Source of the DNA: JANQRV01 sp964533785
Lineage (GTDB): Bacteria > Bacteroidota > Bacteroidia > Chitinophagales > Saprospiraceae
DNA length: 10,511 nt
Direction: 5' to 3'
Assembly (NCBI GenBank): GCA_964533785.1
Contig: CAZHNG010000249.1
Location: forward strand, 1 to 10,511
Under the pieces are notes generated by a model. It worked only from the letters and a program-made list of their open reading frames with translations, was not told the origin of the DNA and made no database searches. This document shows, piece after piece, positions 6,692 through 10,511 of this stretch. Position numbers and translations under genes: made by a program. The stretch's first letter is position 1. Every line of letters begins with the position of its first letter.

Positions 6692-8437
6692 TTGGCTTGG
6701 AGAATTGTTTTTTCCGGGACCGACAATGCCTTGTATAATTAAGCTGAACAGAACCACCATAACACAGCCAATTAAGTTGAGCCATAAGTAAGCAATTTCG
6801 ATTTTGAGGAAGTAAGACCCAATATAAATGCCTCCAATTCGATTGAGATTGTAAATCAACAAAACGACCGCTTCTGCCATTAATGCTCCAAAGAAAACAG
6901 CTCTGGAACCCACTTTTTTCAAAAAGAAAGCTACGATGAAAATCCCTAGGATCGTACCGTAAAACAATGAGCCAATGATATTAACGGCTTCGATAAGATT
7001 GTCAAAAAGATCTGCTACATAAGCAAAAAATAAGGCAATGGCTCCCCATACCAAGGTAAAGAATTTTGAAGCCCTAAAATAGTGACTCTCACTTTTGTCT
7101 TTTGCAACTGACCGGCGGTATATATCTACAACGGTAGTAGTGGCAAGGGCACTGATCTCCGAAGCAGTAGAAGACATGGCAGCCGAGAATATCACGGCCA
7201 ACAACAAACCTATCAGCCCGGTGGGCAGGTAATTCATAATAAAGGTAATGAAAACATAGTCCGTATCTTTGGTTTGGGCATTAGGGTCTTGTTCTTTGAT
7301 CAATCCTTTTACCTCTTCTCTGATCTGTTCTCCTTTGGCCTGAAGTTCCAAAGCATCTTGCCGGGCTGTTTCCATCGCTGCTTGATCATTTATTCGCTTG
7401 GACTCAATAATGGTTTTGGCCGCGGCTATCTGTTCTTCTTGCAAAGTGAGATATTCCTGTTCCAGGTTTTTATAGGGTGCTTCGTACTCGGTTCCGATTA
7501 ATTTTTTGACATTGGCTGTATTAAAGTGTACTGGCCTGGGATTGAATTGGAAAAAGATGAAAACCAGAATACCTGTAAACAAGATGAGAAATTGCATGGG
7601 GACTTTAAATATACCATTAAAAAGTAAGCCTAACCTACTCTCAGTAAGTGACTTGCCGGATAGGTATCTTTGAACTTGCGATTGATCAGTGCCGAAATAA
7701 GATAAAAATAAAAATACTCCTCCTAACATACCCGACCAAAAGGTGTATCTGTTGGAAAGGTCAAACCGGAAATCTACAACATTTAGCTTTTCCATTTTCC
7801 CTGCTAATACTAGGGCTTCGTTCAGGCTGACATCCTTAGGTAATTGAAAAATAATAATAACGGCGGCTATGAACATACCGCTCAGGATAACGGTCATCTG
7901 TTGTTTTTGGGTAACACTAACCGCTTTAGTTCCACCGGCAAAAGTATAGTACGTTACGATAATGCCGATAAAGAAAATAGTGATTTCCAGCGACCAATCC
8001 AGTATGCTCGACAAAATAATGGCCGGAGCATAAATGGTCAAACCTGCTGCCAATCCTCTTTGAATAAGAAACAGCAACGCCGTAAGGGATCTTGTTTTTA
8101 GATCAAATCTGGATTCCAAGTACTCATATGCAGTATATACTTTGAGCCGGTAATAGATAGGTAGTACGAAAATACTTAGGAATACCATAGCGACCGGAAG
8201 GCCGAAATAAAACTGTGCGAAACCCATTCCACTTTCATAGGCCTGGCCGGGAGTACTCAAAAAAGTGATCGCACTGGCTTGAGTAGCCATGATCGATAAT
8301 CCGATGGTCCACCAATGCAAGTCGCGGTCTCCTAATAAAAAACTTTGGACACTTTTGACCCGCCTAGTCTGCCATACACCATAAGCTACGATGCTCAGAA
8401 GCGTTCCTAACATCACTATCCAGTCAATTAAATGCAT
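6674..8437 (-). CDS. Sodium:solute symporter (SSS/SLC5 family), 587 aa
   Basis: SSS proteins couple inward Na+ flow to uptake of sugars, amino acids, carboxylates or similar solutes across the inner membrane. The protein has many hydrophobic segments from residue 5 onward and the family's typical stretches: SIMATQASAITFLSTPGQAY (48-67), TFAGGTKAVSVTQKQQ (165-180), GTDQSQVQRYLS (249-260) and the core FSAAMSSTASEISALATTT (417-435), whose serines lie in the conserved Na2-site helix. QVQRYLS is reminiscent of the SMVT/NIS-like branch, but the substrate cannot be named. Between about 310 and 392 an unusually long hydrophilic, Glu/Gln/Ala/Lys-rich helical insert separates two membrane helices. The gene begins 62 bp after the stop of a small membrane protein gene on the same strand, so the two are probably one operon driven from the region near 8640-8720. 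Confidence 0.93.
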   Translation of the reverse strand: MHLIDWIVMLGTLLSIVAYGVWQTRRVKSVQSFLLGDRDLHWWTIGLSIMATQASAITFLSTPGQAYESGMGFAQFYFGLPVAMVFLSIFVLPIYYRLKVYTAYEYLESRFDLKTRSLTALLFLIQRGLAAGLTIYAPAIILSSILDWSLEITIFFIGIIVTYYTFAGGTKAVSVTQKQQMTVILSGMFIAAVIIIFQLPKDVSLNEALVLAGKMEKLNVVDFRFDLSNRYTFWSGMLGGVFLFLSYFGTDQSQVQRYLSGKSLTESRLGLLFNGIFKVPMQFLILFTGILVFIFFQFNPRPVHFNTANVKKLIGTEYEAPYKNLEQEYLTLQEEQIAAAKTIIESKRINDQAAMETARQDALELQAKGEQIREEVKGLIKEQDPNAQTKDTDYVFITFIMNYLPTGLIGLLLAVIFSAAMSSTASEISALATTTVVDIYRRSVAKDKSESHYFRASKFFTLVWGAIALFFAYVADLFDNLIEAVNIIGSLFYGTILGIFIVAFFLKKVGSRAVFFGALMAEAVVLLIYNLNRIGGIYIGSYFLKIEIAYLWLNLIGCVMVVLFSLIIQGIVGPGKNNSPSQSQTLT

Positions 8438-8499
8438 TTGTGTTGGGTTTTAGAAAACAGAAAGATGTACCTTCAAGCCGAAAAATTATCGCTATATGC

Positions 8500-8631
8500 C
8501 TAGGCGTAGGCGTGAGTGAATAAATAAAACAGCGTGATAATCAATGCATGCAATAAAAGCACTAATATATAGACTTGATTCCAATTTTTAAGCATGGGAG
8601 GTTTTTCCTCTACTGGTGTTTTTTGCTCCAT
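8500..8631 (-). CDS. Small single-helix membrane protein encoded before the symporter, 43 aa
   Basis: A 44-codon frame starts at the ATG complementary to 8629-8631 (MEQKTPVEEKPPML) and stops at TAG (8500-8502). The first 16 residues are charged and proline-containing. Residues about 19-38 (QVYILVLLLHALIITLFYLF) form one strong hydrophobic helix, and the end is THAYA. This is what a real small inner-membrane protein looks like, and few random frames would give it. It lies directly upstream of the sodium:solute symporter on the same strand with a 62-bp gap, which suggests co-transcription and perhaps a role in its assembly or control. I know of separate small subunits for some SSS transporters (DUF4212 type), but this one is shorter and I do not assign it to that family. 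An A/T-rich leader precedes the ATG without a clear Shine-Dalgarno, normal in Bacteroidota. Confidence 0.72.
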   Translation of the reverse strand: MEQKTPVEEKPPMLKNWNQVYILVLLLHALIITLFYLFTHAYA

Positions 8632-8703
8632 TTGTACAATTTTGAACAAAATAGTCCTCTTTGGTTTGCAGTAAAAGATTTTAACAGTTATTAACTTGTT
8701 TGC

Positions 8704-8719
8704 TATTGTCTAGACAATA
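8704..8719. promoter_or_regulatory. Perfect 16-bp palindrome, GntR/HutC-type operator candidate
   Basis: TATTGTCTAGACAATA is its own reverse complement over 16 bp. Its core GTCTAGAC fits GTMTAKAC, the operator core reported for the HutC subfamily of GntR regulators, which often respond to sugars or small metabolites. It lies 73 bases upstream of the small membrane protein start and 274 bases upstream of the hydrolase start, so the symporter operon is the likelier target. No regulator gene is in the window. Confidence 0.45.
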
Positions 8720-8770
8720 AATTAAATGAAGACTACCTGCATCGTTTTCTAATTTGGATTTAAGATATGT

Positions 8771-8927
8771 CACTAAGCCGATAGCTATCGGCTCTAAAAC
8801 ACGAAAATGCACTAAAGATTTTGTGATTTAGTGTTCCTGACGGCAGGGTTGGCAGCAGGCGACGGTATCGGCAGGCAGGTTTGTGGCGATTAAATGGCGG
8901 TTAGTTTGGAAATTGCTGATTGCCTGC
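8771..8927. repeat. Cluster of REP-like intergenic palindromes
   Basis: Three symmetric elements lie close together: the perfect 16-bp palindrome GCCGATAGCTATCGGC (8777-8792), a hairpin with stem CACTAAA/TTTAGTG (8810-8816 and 8827-8833, 10-nt loop), and GCAGGCA (8871-8877) facing TGCCTGC (8921-8927). The last pair sits in a stretch more GC-rich than its surroundings. Such short palindromes are typical of dispersed extragenic repeats in Bacteroidota, but their multiplicity cannot be seen from this window. Confidence 0.5.
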
Positions 8928-8930
8928 TGG

Positions 8931-8986
8931 GCTTGTATTCAACTATTTGATTTCAATACGGTTAGTAGAACAAGTCTAGTATAAAA
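8931..8986 (+). repeat. Partial, diverged third copy of the edge repeat
   Basis: GAACAAGTCTAGTATAAAA (8968-8986) matches 82-100 with one mismatch. Further left, GCTTGTA (8931-8937) and TTTGAT (8947-8952) occur in the same order as in the core repeat, and GCTTGT again faces ACAAGT (8970-8975) as an inverted pair, but the spacing is longer and the rest differs. The copy ends 6 bases before the hydrolase start codon, so it forms part of that gene's leader. Confidence 0.5.
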
Positions 8987-8992
8987 AAAGAT

Positions 8993-10435
8993 ATGACGAA
9001 GAAATTATTTACCCTGTTTCTTTCTAGTATGGTTGTAAGTGCTGTTATCAGCCAGGAGCTGGTAAGCTATGAGTACCTACGCAGTTTTTCAAAAGAAGAA
9101 TTGACAGAACGCTATCCTTTGGGAGTCAGATATAACGTAGACCTGTATAAAGTTCTGTATACTACGCCCGATTTAGAGGGGGTAACCGACACGGCTTCCG
9201 GGTTGGTTATCGTGCCCCAATCAGAAGAATCCATCAATTGGCCGTTGCTAAGTTACAGTCATGGTACCATCTTTGACAGGGATGAGGTGCCTTCTAATCT
9301 GGACGGGGGGTATGAACTGGCAATGGTGATCGCGGCAACGGGATACGTGACTGCTGCGGCCGACTTCCTGGGCCTGGGTGAATCCAGGGGAATACATCCA
9401 TATTTGCATGCAGCTTCAGAAGCGAGTGCAACGATTGACATGTTGTTCGCAACACGTTCATTCGCTTTACAACAAGATATTTTGCTCAATGATCAACTTT
9501 TTATCACGGGGTATTCGCAAGGAGGACATGTTGCCATGGCTACCCACCAGGTTTTGCAAGAAAGTTTTGAGGGTGAATTTACCGTTACTGCGGCTGCGCC
9601 GATGTCGGGCCCCTACAGTGTATCCCAACAATTCCTTAATATATTAGAGAGTGATGAAACTTACTTGTTTCCCGGTTACATCGCCTACGCTACTGTCGCC
9701 TATAATCTTGCTTATGATTGGGGATACAGTATGGAGGAGATCTTCAAGTTCCCTTACTCGGAATCCGTTCAACTGGCCGTTGAAGATAAAATCACTTTCA
9801 GTCGAATGAATACCTTGTTGCAAATTCAGCTGGAAGACAGCGTGGGCGTCATTAAACCAAAGGCCATGTTCCAGGATTCCATTATCAATGCTATTCTGAA
9901 CCAGCCGGACCATCCCTTCAATTTAGCCTTAAAAGATAATGATACCTATAACTGGAAACCGAACGCGCCAACCCGCCTCTTTTACTGTACTGCCGATGAG
10001 CAAGTAGATTACCGTAACAGTATCATTGCTGACTCGGTCATGAATATCAATGGTGCTTTTGATGTGACAGCAACGGATGTGGACCCGCAAGCTGACCACC
10101 TGGGCTGCGTTTTTCCGGCTGCTCTGAATACCATATTTTTCTTTGCCTCTTACCAAAATATTCTCGTTTCAACCTCTCCTTTCACGGAGAATCAAGAAAT
10201 GATAACCGCTTTTCCCAATCCAACAGCCGGTAAACTTTCCGTGATGGTGCCCGAATTCAGAGGAGCATTGGTGTTATTCGATGTACAGGGCAAAATACGG
10301 GTGCAATATTCATTAGGCAAACTGACAGGGCAAGTTGATCTTAACGTAGAGGAATTGCCGGCAGGGATCTATTTTTTGGGAGTATTAAGTAATTCCGGAA
10401 CAATCGTAGCCCACCAAAAAATAGTGAAAAACTAA
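8993..10435 (+). CDS. Secreted alpha/beta hydrolase (lipase/esterase-like) with T9SS tail, 480 aa
   Basis: A signal peptide (MTKKLFTLFL onward, cleavage near residue 20 before QELV) precedes an alpha/beta hydrolase domain (about 45-390). SYSHGT (87-92) fits the oxyanion-hole strand, ADFLGLGES (123-131) follows, and GYSQGG (173-178) is the nucleophile elbow with Ser175. The remaining triad is likely Asp335 in CTADEQVDY and His369 in ADHLGC. The order and the GYSQGG sequence resemble secretory lipases and related bacterial esterases, so hydrolysis of an ester bond is expected, with the substrate unknown. Residues about 405-480 (FPNPTAGKL, AGIYFLGV, ending KIVKN) form a T9SS type A sorting domain, so the mature enzyme should reach the surface or medium. 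The start at 8993 is preceded by an A-rich leader lying in a repeat copy. The gene appears monocistronic and ends 24 bases before the right-edge repeat. Confidence 0.93.
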   Translation: MTKKLFTLFLSSMVVSAVISQELVSYEYLRSFSKEELTERYPLGVRYNVDLYKVLYTTPDLEGVTDTASGLVIVPQSEESINWPLLSYSHGTIFDRDEVPSNLDGGYELAMVIAATGYVTAAADFLGLGESRGIHPYLHAASEASATIDMLFATRSFALQQDILLNDQLFITGYSQGGHVAMATHQVLQESFEGEFTVTAAAPMSGPYSVSQQFLNILESDETYLFPGYIAYATVAYNLAYDWGYSMEEIFKFPYSESVQLAVEDKITFSRMNTLLQIQLEDSVGVIKPKAMFQDSIINAILNQPDHPFNLALKDNDTYNWKPNAPTRLFYCTADEQVDYRNSIIADSVMNINGAFDVTATDVDPQADHLGCVFPAALNTIFFFASYQNILVSTSPFTENQEMITAFPNPTAGKLSVMVPEFRGALVLFDVQGKIRVQYSLGKLTGQVDLNVEELPAGIYFLGVLSNSGTIVAHQKIVKN

Positions 10436-10459
10436 GAGCTTGTTTTGATTTTTCAGTAA

Positions 10460-10511
10460 TAGACTTGTTCGGCGGGATCATCAAACGGCTACAAGCGGCA
10501 AATTTTATACT
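10460..10511 (-). repeat. Right copy of the edge repeat, truncated by the window end
   Basis: The reverse complement of this stretch equals 41-92 except for one base. It begins 24 bases after the hydrolase stop codon and runs off the window, so its full length is unknown. Relative to the neighbouring gene it has the same orientation as the left copy, downstream of a stop codon, so the two copies are inverted to one another across the window. Confidence 0.8.

Larger units (their letters stand above)
8632..8992. other. Divergent intergenic region between symporter operon and hydrolase, 361 bp
   Basis: Both flanking transcripts start from this region. It contains the operator-like palindrome at 8704-8719, a group of REP-like palindromes at 8771-8927 and a partial copy of the edge repeat at 8931-8986. 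No exact TTG/TAnnTTTG promoter pair could be found for either gene, and no ORF of protein-like character is present. Confidence 0.55.

Noticed and set aside
8569..8581. TATAGACTTGATT resembling the end of the edge repeat (TAGACTTGTTC)
   Set aside because: It lies in the coding sequence of the 43-aa protein and has an extra base; coding constraint and chance explain it better than an element boundary.
8640..8660. TATTTTG on the minus strand as a -7 box for the symporter operon
   Set aside because: It is one base short of TAnnTTTG and lies only 16 bases before the start codon, which leaves almost no leader.
2737..10435. A polysaccharide utilisation locus
   Set aside because: There is a glycosidase and a transporter but no SusC/SusD pair, sulfatase or regulator, and the two are separated by 547 bp with a large inverted repeat.
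1..10511. A proven composite transposon spanning the window
   Set aside because: Only the repeat ends are visible, no transposase is present and the interior genes look like ordinary chromosomal genes, so this stays a hypothesis.

Overview
The window looks like a piece of a Bacteroidota genome, most plausibly a Saprospiria-type relative (Lewinella/Haliscomenobacter-like). Two secreted proteins end in a type IX secretion (T9SS) C-terminal sorting domain, and the largest gene combines an Ig-like domain, a hyalin-repeat (HYR) domain and C-type lectin domains, a mix typical of that group. Coding sequence is moderate in GC with AT-rich, A-rich leaders. One promoter fits the Bacteroidota consensus (TTG, about 17 bp, TAnnTTTG). 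The lineage call rests on these traits only.

Layout, left to right. Positions 41-92 hold one copy of a repeat that returns in inverted orientation at the right edge (10460-10511). On the minus strand follows an unrecognised 188-aa protein (202-768) with an intrinsic terminator lying, unusually, just upstream of its start codon. A plus-strand block holds a 199-aa secreted two-module beta-rich protein (1090-1689) with a clear promoter and terminator, then a polyprenol-phosphate mannosyltransferase-like GT2 enzyme (1971-2717, TTG start). Convergent to these is a 1129-aa secreted multidomain protein (2737-6126, minus): a clan GH-A glycoside hydrolase domain, an Ig-like domain, a HYR domain split by an inserted C-type lectin domain, a second C-type lectin domain and a T9SS tail. 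A 547-bp gap (6127-6673) carries a 142-bp imperfect inverted repeat. Then comes a two-gene minus-strand operon: a 43-aa single-helix membrane protein (8500-8631) followed by a sodium:solute symporter (6674-8437). The divergent intergenic region (8632-8992) carries a 16-bp perfect palindrome of GntR/HutC operator type, REP-like palindromes and a partial third copy of the edge repeat, which runs into the ribosome-binding region of a secreted alpha/beta hydrolase with a T9SS tail (8993-10435).

How the genes may work together: two T9SS cargo enzymes (a lectin-bearing glycosidase and a lipase/esterase-like hydrolase) and a Na+-driven transporter suit a polymer-degrading, surface-attached lifestyle. 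No SusC/SusD pair, T9SS machinery gene or regulator is present, so a dedicated utilisation locus is not demonstrated. Both edges end in the same repeat, which fits either a contig broken at a multicopy repeat or a segment flanked by two inverted mobile-element ends. I see no tRNA, rRNA, CRISPR array or complete insertion sequence.
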